The notes beneath the pieces were generated by a model. That model was not told where the DNA came from and did not search any database. It worked only from the letters and a program-made list of their open reading frames with translations. Source: Fistulifera solaris (lineage: Eukaryota > Bacillariophyta > Bacillariophyceae > Naviculales > Stauroneidaceae). From it: a stretch of 64,000 nt of DNA. The stretch is from NCBI GenBank assembly GCA_030295235.1, contig AP026135.1:316001-380000 (forward strand), given 5' to 3'. Shown piece after piece: positions 53,687 to 64,000 of this stretch. The first letter of the stretch is position 1, and each line of letters starts with the position of its first letter. The position numbers and the translations under genes were made by a program.

Positions 53687-54979
53687 TCATTCACTTCGGG
53701 GCTTTTTGGCTGAATCGGACTGGTCGTCCACTGGCCTTTTCTTCTTCTTGACGGCCATTAGGGGTTGTGCGGCAGCTGTTGTAGCAGCTGCTTCCGAGCT
53801 ACCGAAGCCAATTTGTGTCGTCACTCCACCTCCCTCCGTAGATTCCTCTTCAGCTACTGCACCAGCTACCATAGCCCTTATCTCCGCCTTCAGATCTGCC
53901 ATCTCACGGACTCCCTGTTCCGATGTTTCAGCTTCGTCGATTGTTTCTTGGATCTCATCTAGAAGCTCTCGAATCTCATGAAATGTGTGGGAATCTTCTA
54001 GAGGCGGCGACAGATTCGCAACGTGCTCGCGAAGTTTGCGGAGCTTGACGCCAGCCATTTTTGGGTGATCGACAGTGTAATCTTCTTCTCCAGTACTTTT
54101 GAAATTTGGAATATCCGATTCGCATTTTGCAATGAATTCGAAAGCATCAAGACCACAAATATTGGCCAACTGTCCGGAGAGAGTTCTAGCACAGGTATAG
54201 AAATTATGAAAACTCTGGGCGCGATGTTGAGCCATGAATCTTTGGGTAGCCTCATCCATTGCTTCTTCTTCCCCAGCCGCATTCGCCTCCGCAACAAGCA
54301 TCAAGCGCGACAAGCCAAGATTGTAATGGACATCGGCGATTTTCCTATCGTACGGTCCGATCGCTGGGTTATCTTGACGGTAACGTAAACACGATTCATA
54401 ATCACCAATTGCGTTTTCGTACTTCCCATTCATTTTGTGAAGATCTCCTTCTCGCAAGTAGATTTGTGCTAGATCCAGCTTCAATTTGTCAGGCGCATCA
54501 GGGCTTGCTATCATACGCTCCACAATCGCTCTAGCGATATCCAAATTCTCCCAAGCAATTTGCGAGTCATCTTCCGGGGCGTTTTCTCCGTCTTCTTCGG
54601 GATTCTCCGGCGATTCATGCTGCTGAGCGATTTTTTGGGTGTCAGAGGACTCTTCAATCGAGTAGAGTAAGGTAGTACCGTAAAGATAATGAAAGGGGGC
54701 CATGGATTCATGCAAAGCTGCGTCGTCCTCACTCATACCCAATTGCAAAAGATCGCTTTTGAAAGACTCAATACCTTCTTCGATAGTAGCTAAGGCATCC
54801 TCAAAGCTTCCTTCATTCAATAAAGCCTTTGCGGAAAGGTAGTAAGTGGAGCTCTCCGAGCTGGCATAGGTCGGAGTTGGAGATGGTTTCATCGACTGCG
54901 ACGACGACGGCGGATCTTTGAGATTCGCAATAGGCGCCGTCGTGTCTGTATCCGACGGGTGAGATGGAGGTGCAGCCAT
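53687..54979 (-). CDS. NASP / Hif1-type histone chaperone (SHNi-TPR)
   Basis: It binds H3-H4 (and H1) and delivers them for nuclear import and chromatin assembly. The 430-residue frame is intact. TPR-like helices start S-A-K-A-L-L-N-E-G-S-F-E-D-A-L and continue past an acidic interruption (N-P-E-E-D-G-E-N-A-P-E-D-D) within the second repeat, the SHNi-TPR hallmark. Further repeats include A-Q-I-Y-L-R-E-G-D-L-H-K-M-N-G-K and D-V-H-Y-N-L-G-L-S. A helical C-terminal part with D-L-K-A-E-I follows. It ends in a bipartite basic nuclear signal (K-K-K-K-R-P and K-K-P-R). Start ATG 54,979 gives a full-size protein. Confidence 0.87.
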   Translation of the reverse strand: MAAPPSHPSDTDTTAPIANLKDPPSSSQSMKPSPTPTYASSESSTYYLSAKALLNEGSFEDALATIEEGIESFKSDLLQLGMSEDDAALHESMAPFHYLYGTTLLYSIEESSDTQKIAQQHESPENPEEDGENAPEDDSQIAWENLDIARAIVERMIASPDAPDKLKLDLAQIYLREGDLHKMNGKYENAIGDYESCLRYRQDNPAIGPYDRKIADVHYNLGLSRLMLVAEANAAGEEEAMDEATQRFMAQHRAQSFHNFYTCARTLSGQLANICGLDAFEFIAKCESDIPNFKSTGEEDYTVDHPKMAGVKLRKLREHVANLSPPLEDSHTFHEIRELLDEIQETIDEAETSEQGVREMADLKAEIRAMVAGAVAEEESTEGGGVTTQIGFGSSEAAATTAAAQPLMAVKKKKRPVDDQSDSAKKPRSE

Positions 54980-55507
54980 TCTTGATTCCTTGATAATATT
55001 GTTGTGATTGCGAGTTGCGATCGATGTCTCTAGGCGTTCGGAAGAAAATGATTATAACACAATCGCCATTTCTCCACCCATGCTGCGAGCTGCGAAAAGG
55101 CGCGAAACGATTTTAGTTCGATAGAGTGTAGTACTAAATCTACACAAGCGTACGGTGTGACCGGCCCGGCGTCTTGAGTCTTGACGACGGCGCGTGAATG
55201 AAGTCAACGATGGAATGCTAGATATTATTCTTCACCCTAATAATCAATCAAAGAACTGTCAGACTTGCCATACTTTATACATATCTTCAGTCATGAACTT
55301 TCGATAAGTCAGTTGTCCTTTGTTTTTCAGTACCGTTTCAATCTACCTTTATATAAAAATCGTAATAGCTGTAATCCACATAAGGGTTTCACGTCGGCAT
55401 TGCCACCGCCCTTTGCGGATTGCGATTTTGGGAACCATGAAACGCGTCTTTCGTGGAAAAAAACCTTGTGTGCTGCACTTTTGTAACAGGAAGTCGACAC
55501 GCCGAAC
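54980..55507. promoter_or_regulatory. Divergent promoter spacer, NASP / presenilin
   Basis: About 530 bases, gene-free. It has GCGTACGGTG near 55,149 and TTCAGTACCGTTTC near 55,325, weak members of the GTACC class. Short frames in it overlap in several phases without motifs. Confidence 0.4.
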
Positions 55508-57146
55508 ATGAGTGTCACGGACTACAAAATGGTCGATGACCGACCAGCCGATCGGTACGGTTCGACAACTGAAAGTGGAATCTCCGGTCTTGGGGGAACA
55601 ATGTCAGATAGGGACGGTTTAATGCGCGGCTCGTCCAGCGACGAATCGTCTTACGATGATGATGAATTGTCCAGCGAAGGAGAACAGATGACAGTTGAGG
55701 AGCTGATCTACAGCAGTTCTTCATACTACGCTATAGCGAAACCAGTCACGTTAACAATGGTGCTGTCGGCTCTTGCGGTCGTTCTCATTAATGATGACGC
55801 CACCAAACAAGGCAATGAGGCAGCAATGGCAAGCGCTTATCAATATTTTAGTGTCAACGATGCGGGTCAATCCAGCGGTCAAAATCTGGCTTACAGCCTC
55901 GCAAACGCGTTGATCATAGTTTCGGCCATTTGTGGTATGACTTTCATGATTGTTGTGCTCTATCGGATGAAATTTATGAAGTGTTTGATTGGATATATGA
56001 TCTTTTGTTCAGGGACGCTTCTTGGCATGCTTGGTGGGAACGTTTTGCAGACAGCCGTTCAGGTTTACAATATCCCCATCGACAAAGGAACTTTTTACTT
56101 ATTTTTGTACAATTTCTGCATTGTCGGAGTACTGGCGGTCTTTTTTCGGGCAGGGCATTCCAACTACTGTAACGCAAGGATATCTGGTTGCGACATCGGT
56201 CATTCTCGCTTGGCATTTGAGCTTTTTCGATGACTGGACGGCGTGGACGCTTCTTTTGATGCTGGCTTTGTATGATTTGTGCGCCGTGCTCACACCCTGC
56301 GGACCGTTGAAGTTTCTAGTCGAAGCCATGTCGCAAGAAGGCTCTCCTGAAATGCCTGGCTTATTATTTGAGGCTGAATTACCTCCCGAGGCAAAACGAC
56401 CTGGTGGCTCCTCAAGAGGACGCGCTAATATTGCAGCATCCGCCAGTGACGTTGAGCGTAGTGCTCCTTCGAATCCCATTTCTCAGCCGACGGACGGGCT
56501 TAGTGAGAGTCCTCGCGTCAAAATTCCTTTGGCGATTGCCAAGGTATACCAGCTCCCAGTCGTTTCCATTCCTTCAAGTTCAATGTCTATCATGTTCCCG
56601 GATAGAAACAGCGACACGATAGGAACAACGTCACCGCTTCTTACAAATTCTGACTCCACAATTATTCTTCCCGACAACCCAAGTGCCGAGCAACTCCTCG
56701 CCAAAGTTGTAGTCCGATTACCAGCTCATGGCGGGAGACTTGAACATGTTCAACGAAGAGGCAAGAAGGTTTATCTAGAACGTGACCGACACGGTGTCCC
56801 TAAAAGATATCTTTGGGTGGATCGCAACGGAAAAGTGTTTGCTGAAATGAAAGATGGCGATGAAGAAAAGCCAGAAAAGAATTCCATTCGTCTGGGATTG
56901 GGTGACTTTATCTTCTATTCCGTTCTGGTGGCAAAAGCAGCACAGTATAGTTTTGCTACTTTTGCAGCTTGTATATTGGTGATTTTGGCTGGGTTGGGTG
57001 GAACTTTGGTGTTACTATCCGTGTATCACCATGCTTTACCAGCACTGCCCATCTCTATTTTCATGGGCATTGTTTTTTACGTGTTCACACGATGGTTCAT
57101 CGAGCCGTGGGTCGAGGCCGTATTAGAGACACCATACTATGTCTAA
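55508..57146 (+). CDS. Presenilin (gamma-secretase catalytic subunit)
   Basis: An intramembrane aspartyl protease of ER/endosomal membranes. After an acidic cytosolic N terminus come about nine hydrophobic segments. Both catalytic aspartates are visible: L-L-M-L-A-L-Y-D-L-C-A-V-L (YD motif) and R-L-G-L-G-D-F-I-F-Y-S-V-L (GxGD). The C-terminal L-P-A-L-P (PAL) motif follows. The long hydrophilic loop between the aspartates (about 200 residues) is usual for presenilin and separates it from signal-peptide peptidases. One extra T in the T6 run at 56,141-56,146 breaks the frame in V-F-F-(G)-Q-G-I-P; corrected length is 545 residues. The other gamma-secretase subunits are not in this window. Confidence 0.92.
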
Positions 57147-57392
57147 ACCTTTGTTTTACTTTATTTTGACTTCCGAACTATTCTTTCTCAAGTATTTATG
57201 TAGACTAATCGAAACGATGGCTACAGTTCTCCACCTTGTTATTGGCACCGCAACATAGGGATAGGGATCATCCCGCGTCCGAGCGTTTTTGCGTTCCGCC
57301 GACGCCGACGGCGCAAAACATGGAAGTCGTTAAGTCGTTTATTTTGCTGCTGAAAAAGCAAACGTAAATGCGGCCTACTATGGAAGACTGAA

Positions 57393-59347
57393 ATGCGATT
57401 TACTGTTTGCAACCGAGCCTGCATACTGGCTTCTAATCTATCGCAGCGAACGTGGAAACGACAATGGCCGTTCACGAAGAATGAACACCTTTGGAGGGCC
57501 AGTACGAATAATTCTTCTTTTTATTGCAAACATTCTGGGGCTGTAGCATGTCACATATCTCATCTTTCAAGGGCTCCAACGACGTCTGACGTTGAGAATG
57601 AGACATGGTTGCTGCAGAGCTCCGAGAAAGCCAGAACCGATAGCTATCTTCGCGTTTTACAAGAGCTAGCCTCGTCGAAGCTCCCAGATGCACCTCTAAG
57701 AGCCGAACGTTGGTTGATGCAACTAGAAAAGAAAGAAACGCCCACTTCAGAAGCCTACGAGTACGTTATTCGTGCATGGGCTGCGGCAAGTCACGAAGAT
57801 CCGACACGAGTGGTGGTCCGAGCCGAGCGCTGGTTATGGAAACAAAATACTCCGAATACGGCTTGTTTCAACGCATTTCTAGATGCATGTTCATTAGGTA
57901 GAGGACTGAAAACAAATCGTCAACTTGTTAGAAAGCATGCTTGCAAAGCTCAGGAGACATTACTGTACATGTTAAGGCACAATGTACCCTGCACAGTGGA
58001 TACGTTCAACTTTGTCATACGAGCATGGACGAGATGTCGTTCGAGTTCTGACGTCGTTGAACGTGTCATGGAAATTCTGAATCTGTTCGAAAAATACCAC
58101 AGGTCAGTCGATTCATCCGTCATGCCGAATTCTCGATCCTACGCCATGGTGCTAGATGCGGTTGCGGTAAGAATCAAATCGAAAATCAACAAACTAAAAG
58201 CAACCCGCACGATCCATCGTGCTCTGAACCTAGTGCAAATGGCTTGGAGGAAATTAAAATGATAGAAGGATTTTTGCAAGAACCGAATGAGTTGTACCAG
58301 AACACGAACTGCTATAATACTCTCATTCAAGCATGGGCAAACGCCGCCCCGATTCATTCAGACGCCCCTTTTCAAGCTGAAAAAGTACTGCAGCGTTTAA
58401 TAACTTTGCAAGATGGAACGCTGCACGAAACAAGCGTTGATGCTGTCTCGTATCAACTCGTTATGCGGGCGTGGCTGAACTCGGGGAAACCAAATCGAGG
58501 GACGCGCATTCTCTGGTGGCTGAAACAGCTCTGGAAAGAATTTGAATTTGCTGGTCGACGACCTAAATTGCGCCCTACCACTGGTGTGTATAACATCGCC
58601 ATACGTGCTTTCTGTGATTTGCAGCAACCACGCGAGGCAGAAAAGCTATTTTTAGAATTAGACGCCGTTCCAGACGAGGCGCTGACACCCAATTCGGAGT
58701 CATACAATATTTTGATTCGATCTTGGGTCATGCTTGCGGAAAAGGGAAGCGAAGAGGCCTTGAGAAATGCGGTTCGCTGGTTGCGGGTACTTATAGATGC
58801 TGAAAAGCGCCAAATTACGAGTCTGTCCACCTCAGTGGATACTTACTCGTCTGTTCTGGCCGCTTGTCGACAGTGTGCTGGCATGTCGCCTTCTATTTTA
58901 GATTTGGCTATTGAAGTATTCGACCATTTGCGTGACTCTCACCATGTGGTAGACTGTCTGCACTATTCACGATTGTTGCAAGTTGGTTTGCTAGCATTAT
59001 CACGAAGCGAGTATGACGAAACGCGACAGTCATTCATCAAACAGCTTTTCGCGGATTGCTGTAACGATGGCTTAGTTAGTCGGCCCTTTATACAGGAACT
59101 AGCTGACGGCCGCATTTATTCGGATGGCTGGACAGCTGATGCTAGTGCGCAGATAGTCGAAGAATTGTTTCCTGACTGGCCTTTGCCATCCTCGTGGACA
59201 CGAAATGTGCGACAGGAGGGACTCATCCCGAGGCGCCATCAACTCCGGCGTCGTTCCCACGTTGTTTCGCGCCACCGCGGTCCTTTGGCTTTTGCAGATC
59301 CAGGGGATGATGCACTTGATATCAAAACTAACGTATCTAAGGGTTAG
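57393..59347 (+). CDS. Pentatricopeptide-repeat protein, organellar
   Basis: Two exons, 57,393-58,166 and 58,250-59,347, join into 623 residues across an 83-nt GTAAGA...GGAG intron. Repeats of about 35 residues recur, such as Y-E-Y-V-I-R-A-W, F-N-F-V-I-R-A-W, Y-N-T-L-I-Q-A-W, Y-Q-L-V-M-R-A-W, Y-N-I-A-I-R-A-F and Y-N-I-L-I-R-S-W. Each is the usual helix-A start of a PPR unit. Such proteins bind organellar RNA for processing or editing. The N terminus is basic and lacks acidic residues (R-F-T-V-C-N-R-A; R-T-W-K-R), so mitochondrial targeting is likelier than the signal-peptide route. No extra catalytic domain is seen at the C terminus. Confidence 0.9.
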
Positions 59348-59728
59348 ACCATAAATTTTCTAACAATGCTTAACCTCAATAGTACGGAACAGGATCAGCA
59401 ATATCAGGCAACCTTTCCTCGTCAAAAAAAGAGTATGTTGACCGTCCTTCTGCCCTATCCTGTTCCAATATTTTGAGCGCAATCTACGAATTGCTCGGGA
59501 CTTTTTCGCGTCCAATATAGAGTGCTGCAAAGAACAAAGACCACAGCACCAGGGTGACGCTTTGCTGCTGTGACAAGAGCGCAAAAAGGCTGCAGGAATT
59601 CCGCATAGAAACGCTGTTTGCACGTTCATAGTGTTGACTTTTCGTAAAATAGCCCTTGCCGTCTCGGGGTTCTCGATTTTGGATAAACCGTTACCATCGA
59701 TATCCCACAAACCGGCTTGGGCAATGTT
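59348..59728. other. Spacer with a long open frame after the 59.7-kb gene's stop
   Basis: About 380 bases between convergent genes. In the minus-strand frame of the next gene, the codons after its TGA at 59,729 stay open for about 120 codons (to 59,360), including D-I-D-G-N-G like an EF-hand loop. No initiator ATG occurs early in it. I do not call it a gene. Confidence 0.4.
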
Positions 59729-60256
59729 TCATAATGCGGTTTCGGCACTTCTCTGGTATCCGTAGGCAAGAAAGAAAGGAATGACCGTCAGGAATCGGAA
59801 TACGTGTCCCGCAAAACCACCATCATCCCCTAAAAAAGTAGCCCACAAGGTATACAGCACCGCCACAAAGTACATGACACGACTCGCTTGTGCTCGACGC
59901 TCTCGTTCATCCGGACCAATGTTGACAAGTTCCAACGTAGCTTGAGCTTTTCGCTGTTCCGCTTCCTCAGCCGATACTGTAACGTATGCATCGAATGCAA
60001 TAGGTCCGTATTTGATAGTTTTCCCCGGTCCAATACCGATGGCGGTCAAATAGGGAGCCATCCAGGCAAAGCTGCCATCATTGACAAACTCGCCCGATGT
60101 TTCATTGACCGGTGGCAACCGCGCTGGTCCTGTCTGATGATGATTCTTGTGCTTTTTCTTACCATGCAGCATAGAATGACGGGTGAAAGGGGCGTGCGGT
60201 ACAAACGCTGCCACCGTTGTCGCGAGAATGGTCAAAACACGCAGTGGGAACCTCAT
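59729..60256 (-). CDS. Unknown plastid membrane protein
   Basis: 175 residues. The N terminus is a hydrophobic signal (L-R-V-L-T-I-L-A-T-T-V-A-A-F-V-P), with A-F as the diatom plastid site, then a basic His/Lys-rich stretch. A membrane segment near the C terminus (V-M-Y-F-V-A-V-L-Y-T-L-W) and a second (R-F-L-T-V-I-P-F-F-L-A-Y-G) suggest a hairpin anchor. I recognise no family. The targeting motif, and the spacer it shares with the fibrillin gene, another plastid protein, favour a plastid membrane role. It is followed without other stops by the open frame described next to it. Confidence 0.7.
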   Translation of the reverse strand: MRFPLRVLTILATTVAAFVPHAPFTRHSMLHGKKKHKNHHQTGPARLPPVNETSGEFVNDGSFAWMAPYLTAIGIGPGKTIKYGPIAFDAYVTVSAEEAEQRKAQATLELVNIGPDERERRAQASRVMYFVAVLYTLWATFLGDDGGFAGHVFRFLTVIPFFLAYGYQRSAETAL

Positions 60257-60730
60257 GGTTGCCTTGACGCCCCCGATGCACTTTGAATTTCGATAAGGGA
60301 CAGAAGGAAAGTCGATGGGGGGCGCTTTACTAGGTTAGATGAGCTACTTTCAGAAGAACACCAAGGCACGCTGGCATTTTGTAAGGTTAGAAAAGAAATG
60401 GATGACTATGAGAATGCTTCGCAAAAACTTGCGCAAAACGAAACTGTGCGAAAAACATCGTCCTGATGACGCACTCACGCGAGATGAGTGAGTCGCGAGT
60501 ATAGTAATCGCACCAGGTACCGGTACCGGTGCGGTGCGGTACCGAATTTAGTCACTATGCGACATGAGACATAAGACATGACCACTTTCGCAGGAGGCGC
60601 GTTGCAGATTTTGTCGTCCGTCTTCAAGGATGTGTCGACTTCCTCGACACATTCCAACCATGTGGAATAAAGTGTGCTCGTTGAGTGCTTCCTACCAGTT
60701 ACCTTGAACTAAAAAGAATAAAGCAGCACC
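60257..60730. promoter_or_regulatory. Divergent promoter spacer with GGTACC array, two plastid genes
   Basis: 474 bases between two genes whose products both look plastid-targeted. It contains CAGGTACCGGTACCGGTGCG at about 60,512, among the strongest arrays here. Shared regulation is possible but not shown. Confidence 0.5.
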
Positions 60731-61561
60731 ATGATAACACAACCATCGAATTTTGTCTTACTAATAGCGCTGTCAGTCTCAATGAAAACATTATTGACAA
60801 GCGCATTCCAGATGCTTCCCACTACGACGACGACAACCGGTTCTTCGAAACGCTGGGCCTTTGATACTGACTCGGCTCCTTCGGATTACGATTTTCAGGA
60901 TTTAACTGGAGAAAAGTCTGCTACTGTTGATGAGAATGAGGAAGACGCCTCCATTCGTGATGCCTTGAAGCGTGAGTTGTTGTTATTGAGCAGTGTCACG
61001 AATCGCGGTGAATACTGCTCGAAAGATGAACAGAATATTTTAGTTGATTTAGTAGCGCAGCTAGAAGCTCTAAATCCGACGGCGAGTCCAGCACGCAACT
61101 GTCAAGGAGAATGGGATTTGTGTTTGAGTTCGACCCAGTTCTTCCGCTCGAGTCCGTTCTTCCAGTCGTTACGAGTGGCCGTCAACGACAAGGCGCTCAT
61201 CAACAATGGGTTCGATTTGCACGATAGGGCTTCCACTCCGTCTCGTGTTGGACGTGTGCGACAAACAATCGATGACAACAATCTACTGACGAGCTCGGTC
61301 GATTTACAGGTGGGAGTTCCCCTGCTTCCGCTCCGCGTCGAAGGAACCGTGGTAACGACGGCCACCATGAAGGTAGTGTCCGATGATTTGGCCGAATTGC
61401 AAATTGTCAAGACTCAGGTCAGGGGTTCGAACATTCCTTTCTTGAATGAATACTTGGAAGATCCTCGTTTAGATATGCCCATGGGTGATTTGTATCAGAT
61501 GTTCAATGGAAAAGTTCCGGTGGTGCCCGTGAAAACATATTATGGTACGTGCCGCGAGTGA
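60731..61561 (+). CDS. Plastid lipid-associated protein / fibrillin
   Basis: Fibrillins coat plastoglobules and thylakoid lipid surfaces and support prenylquinone storage. The 276-residue frame starts with a hydrophobic signal (F-V-L-L-I-A-L-S-V) and L-T-S-A-F-Q, a plastid ASAFAP-type site. The PAP_fibrillin core then reads K-R-E-L-L-L-L-S-S-V-T-N-R-G, D-L-V-A-Q-L-E-A-L-N-P and G-E-W-D-L-C-L-S-S. The remaining beta-barrel residues include L-E-D-P-R-L-D near the end. An internal Met at codon 18 (M-K-T-L-L) could also start. HPPD in this window makes a precursor of quinones and tocopherols, which this protein class often binds. Confidence 0.87.
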   Translation: MITQPSNFVLLIALSVSMKTLLTSAFQMLPTTTTTTGSSKRWAFDTDSAPSDYDFQDLTGEKSATVDENEEDASIRDALKRELLLLSSVTNRGEYCSKDEQNILVDLVAQLEALNPTASPARNCQGEWDLCLSSTQFFRSSPFFQSLRVAVNDKALINNGFDLHDRASTPSRVGRVRQTIDDNNLLTSSVDLQVGVPLLPLRVEGTVVTTATMKVVSDDLAELQIVKTQVRGSNIPFLNEYLEDPRLDMPMGDLYQMFNGKVPVVPVKTYYGTCRE

Positions 61562-61845
61562 GCTGCTTCGATGATTCACTCCTAGACTGCATATCAGCTC
61601 ATTCTACTGATACGAAATCGTTGATCATTGTATTACTTAGTGGATGAAGGCATGAGGATTGCTCGTGATATTGATGACAATTTTTTCGTCTTCACTCGAG
61701 CGTAACGAAGCAAAACGAAAAAACTTCCTCATGAAGAAACACACAAGAGCTACTTGTCTTTTCGATTGTTAATTGCTATAATGAATTCATTATACACGAT
61801 TATCTTCGTTCTCAAGGTCGCTCCTTTTCTTGTCACTTGAAAATT

Positions 61846-63710
61846 TTACTGACGCAGAAGCTCGGGCATAAGACGAACTAATTCGGACGTAGGATTCGCT
61901 TTCAGCGTTTCCAAAGTCCCTTCTTCGACAATCTTACCCTCTCTTAACACAGCAACTCGGTCTGCCTCTCCTAAGCTTTTACCTTGGTGTGTAATAAGCA
62001 ACAGCGCCCTTCGATCGCAACGACACGCGCGGATCGCATCTTGCACGGCAGCCTCACCTTCCGCGTCCATACCGGTGACGGGCTCGTCTAATACTAAGAT
62101 TGCCGGATCTGACAGAAATGCCCTAGCCAGGGCCAGTCGTTGCCTTTCTCCTCCGCTCAGCAAAGACCCATTCCATCCCACCTGAAAGTCAAAACCATAC
62201 TTTTCCAGCAAATATTCTCCGTTTACACGCTGGAGCGCAACTCTAACTTGTTCTTTTGTTGCTGTTGGCATCGAATACCGGACATTTTCAAGAAGAGAAT
62301 TATTGAAAAGCGCGGAATCCTGCAAAACGACTTGTAGAAAAGAGCTTTTAGAAGGGATGTCGTCCCACGAATGGGTGTCGTTCGCGCGAATGTGTCCTTT
62401 AGTTGGATGCAAGAGTCCTGCCAACAATCCAGCAATAGTAGACTTGCCACTCCCGTTTTTACCGACCAACGCAACGACCTGCCCCCGCTGTAGCGATAGA
62501 GAAACATCCTGCAACACAGCTACGCTCGCCCGCGATTGGTACGCGAATGAGACGTGGTCCAAAGCAATAGAATCGATTTCATCCGCTGTAATTGACATAG
62601 GCGTTTCCGACTTGACAGCAAAATGTACTTTTCTTTGTTTGCGGTCACTGTAACTGTATCCAAAACATCATAGACACGCTGCGCAGACACTAGACCTTGC
62701 CAAAATTCAGTCATTGCCTTGATGACACCCGATGTACCTAATCCTAACAAAAAGGAATAAGTAGCAAAGGAAGTTAACTGGCCACTAGTCATTCGACCGC
62801 GTGCGACAGCTTGTCCTCCGACATGCATGACAACAAACAACGCGCTCGACGATGCCGCGAACAGGAATCCCATGAAGAATCCCATTTGTCGGCACGATTG
62901 ATTCGAAATTCTTACATTCTCTTGCAACAACGCATTGTACGCGTTCACTTCATCCACGCGGCGATTTGACAATTGAATGATAGCGCTATGAATGAGTCTT
63001 TCTTCCACAAACGAAGCGAGATCGGTAGCTAGTTCGCGTTGTCGTTGTGTCGTTGTCTTCAGTCCTTTTCGCAGCACCATTGCGGCAGCCCCGACAGCTG
63101 GAATTACAGTACATGCAACTCCCAGCAGCGCCGGATTCAATGAAAGCATTTGAAACGCGCTCAATACCACGGATGAGGTGGATCGAAGCAAATTCGCTAC
63201 CGTTCGTGTCAAATGATGGGCTGTTTGCTCCACGTCGTGTCGTAATAGCTCCACAAGCGCAGCTGGAGTGCGTGAAATCTTTCTCTTCTGCTCATTTTTT
63301 AAATCTTCACTTATTTCTGAATTCGTTTCGAACCACTCTAAATCTTGATACAATAAACAAGCAAATAGCTGCTTTCGAAGCCGTGTAGCAATGTTGTTTT
63401 CGGCGTATCCTAAAAATGTATTTCTCATGAAGCTAGCCAGTCCGCCTCCAACAACAACTATGCCCAGAAAATAAGGCGAATTCACGAGCGCATTATTGGA
63501 AGTCCTGTTCGATTGATCCATGAAACGTCCTAGCAATCGTGGAAAAGCTTGATTAGCTAAAGAAGAACCAAGGAGCGCTGTCGAGCCCAACAAAAGAGAC
63601 TGCCATTCTAAAGCTGCTTCGGCGCGCAGTCGAGTCAACACTTCTTTTTTGCTGTTATTCTTGGGTAGTACCAGAGACATTCTGACAAAACTGTGTTGAA
63701 AAGAATGCAT
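61846..63710 (-). CDS. Half-size ABCB-type ABC transporter
   Basis: An ABC exporter of TAP/ABCB type with TM domain first and one ATPase at the end. The membrane part has about six hydrophobic segments (for example G-I-V-V-V-G-G-G-L-A and M-G-F-F-M-G-F-L-F-A-A-S). The ATPase has Walker A G-K-N-G-S-G-K-S-T, signature L-L-S-G-G-E-R-Q-R, Walker B I-L-V-L-D-E-P and the H-loop L-L-I-T-H-Q. One base is missing in the 4-base run at 62,629-62,632, between the two domains, giving 621 residues when restored. Start at 63,710 is an estimate; the frame stays open to an ATG at 63,893 with a Cys-rich stretch unlike a targeting peptide. Substrate and membrane are unknown. Confidence 0.85.
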
Positions 63711-64000
63711 GCAACTGCTATTCGTAAGAATGAGATTGATGAGCCTAAGCGGCCAATAAATGCAAAAGAAAAAAAGCGAAGGCGGCAAGCGGCAAGCCGG
63801 TACCGCTCCATCATATGGAGTACAAAGTACAAGTAAAAACGCGTGTGTTTTCCTGTGGCCTACGTCACCAATCACACCCGTTCTCATCCACATGACGTTA
63901 ATCGAACATGGAAAACCGGATGTACCATGTTGCCGCGTGAAACGGTGTGACTATGTTGCTGTTTATCAGATTGGAGATAGGATAGAGTACCGTTGGGGTA
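63711..64000. promoter_or_regulatory. Upstream region of the ABC transporter
   Basis: About 290 bases. It has GCCGGTACCGCTCC near 63,795 and a pair of CO2/cAMP-responsive-type hexamers, ACGTCA at 63,862 and TGACGT at 63,893. No other gene is seen before the window ends. Confidence 0.45.

Noticed and set aside
58160-58250. Frame break in the PPR gene
   Set aside because: An 83-nt intron with GTAAGA donor removes it.

Overview
The window looks like nuclear DNA from a pennate diatom, most probably Phaeodactylum tricornutum or a close relative. This is inferred from gene content; no database was searched. The evidence is: dense single-copy eukaryotic genes on both strands; short GT-AG introns (about 60-90 nt, one of 220 nt); several products starting with a signal peptide followed by the diatom 'ASAFAP' plastid motif (V-T-A-F-S-A-P in HPPD, L-T-S-A-F in the fibrillin, V-A-A-F-V-P at 59.7 kb, T-C-F-G in the ABC-F protein); a diatom-type Ty1/copia element; and GGTACC-rich arrays between genes.

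Layout. 1-3.0 kb: no gene I can support. 3.0-15.1 kb: V-ATPase proteolipid c, an SR-type RNA-binding protein, an unknown Ser/Asp-rich protein, an RluA-type pseudouridine synthase, an unknown large zinc-cysteine protein (split in two ORFs) and a plastid EttA-like ABC-F ATPase. 15.6-24.2 kb: nuclear and gene-expression genes: an ERCC6L2-like SNF2 helicase, NF-YB, a PHD/AWS/SET histone methyltransferase and an eIF4B-like protein. 24.8-34.0 kb: membrane traffic and lipids: PIG-A, mitochondrial NDP kinase, COG7, a small unknown and a SAC1-type phosphoinositide phosphatase. 34.0-37.0 kb: a gene-free AT-rich tract that could be a centromere. 37.0-45.6 kb: Mediator 17, a mitochondrial carrier, an ACC-synthase-like aminotransferase, plastid HPPD and a GT92-like glycosyltransferase. 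45.6-53.4 kb: a gene-poor tract ending in a complete, recent copia retrotransposon on the minus strand (48,050-53,407; nearly identical LTRs; 5-bp target duplication). 53.7-63.7 kb: NASP-type histone chaperone, presenilin, a PPR protein, a plastid membrane protein, plastid fibrillin and a half-size ABCB transporter.

The genes are independent eukaryotic loci rather than operons. Some share themes: plastid functions (EttA-like, HPPD, fibrillin, 59.7-kb protein), chromatin and transcription (SNF2, NF-YB, SET, MED17, NASP), and Golgi/ER functions (PIG-A, COG7, SAC1, presenilin, GT92). Most neighbours are divergent or convergent. Convergent spacers are very short, and divergent spacers usually carry the GTACC-type arrays.

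An important caveat: about ten otherwise intact genes contain one or two apparent single-base indels. Nearly all lie in short homopolymers and all fall inside conserved motifs that read on in the next frame. Corrected lengths come out as exact multiples of three and match family sizes. I read these mainly as consensus-sequence errors, not pseudogenes. The two LTRs, which differ only by A4 versus A5, support this.
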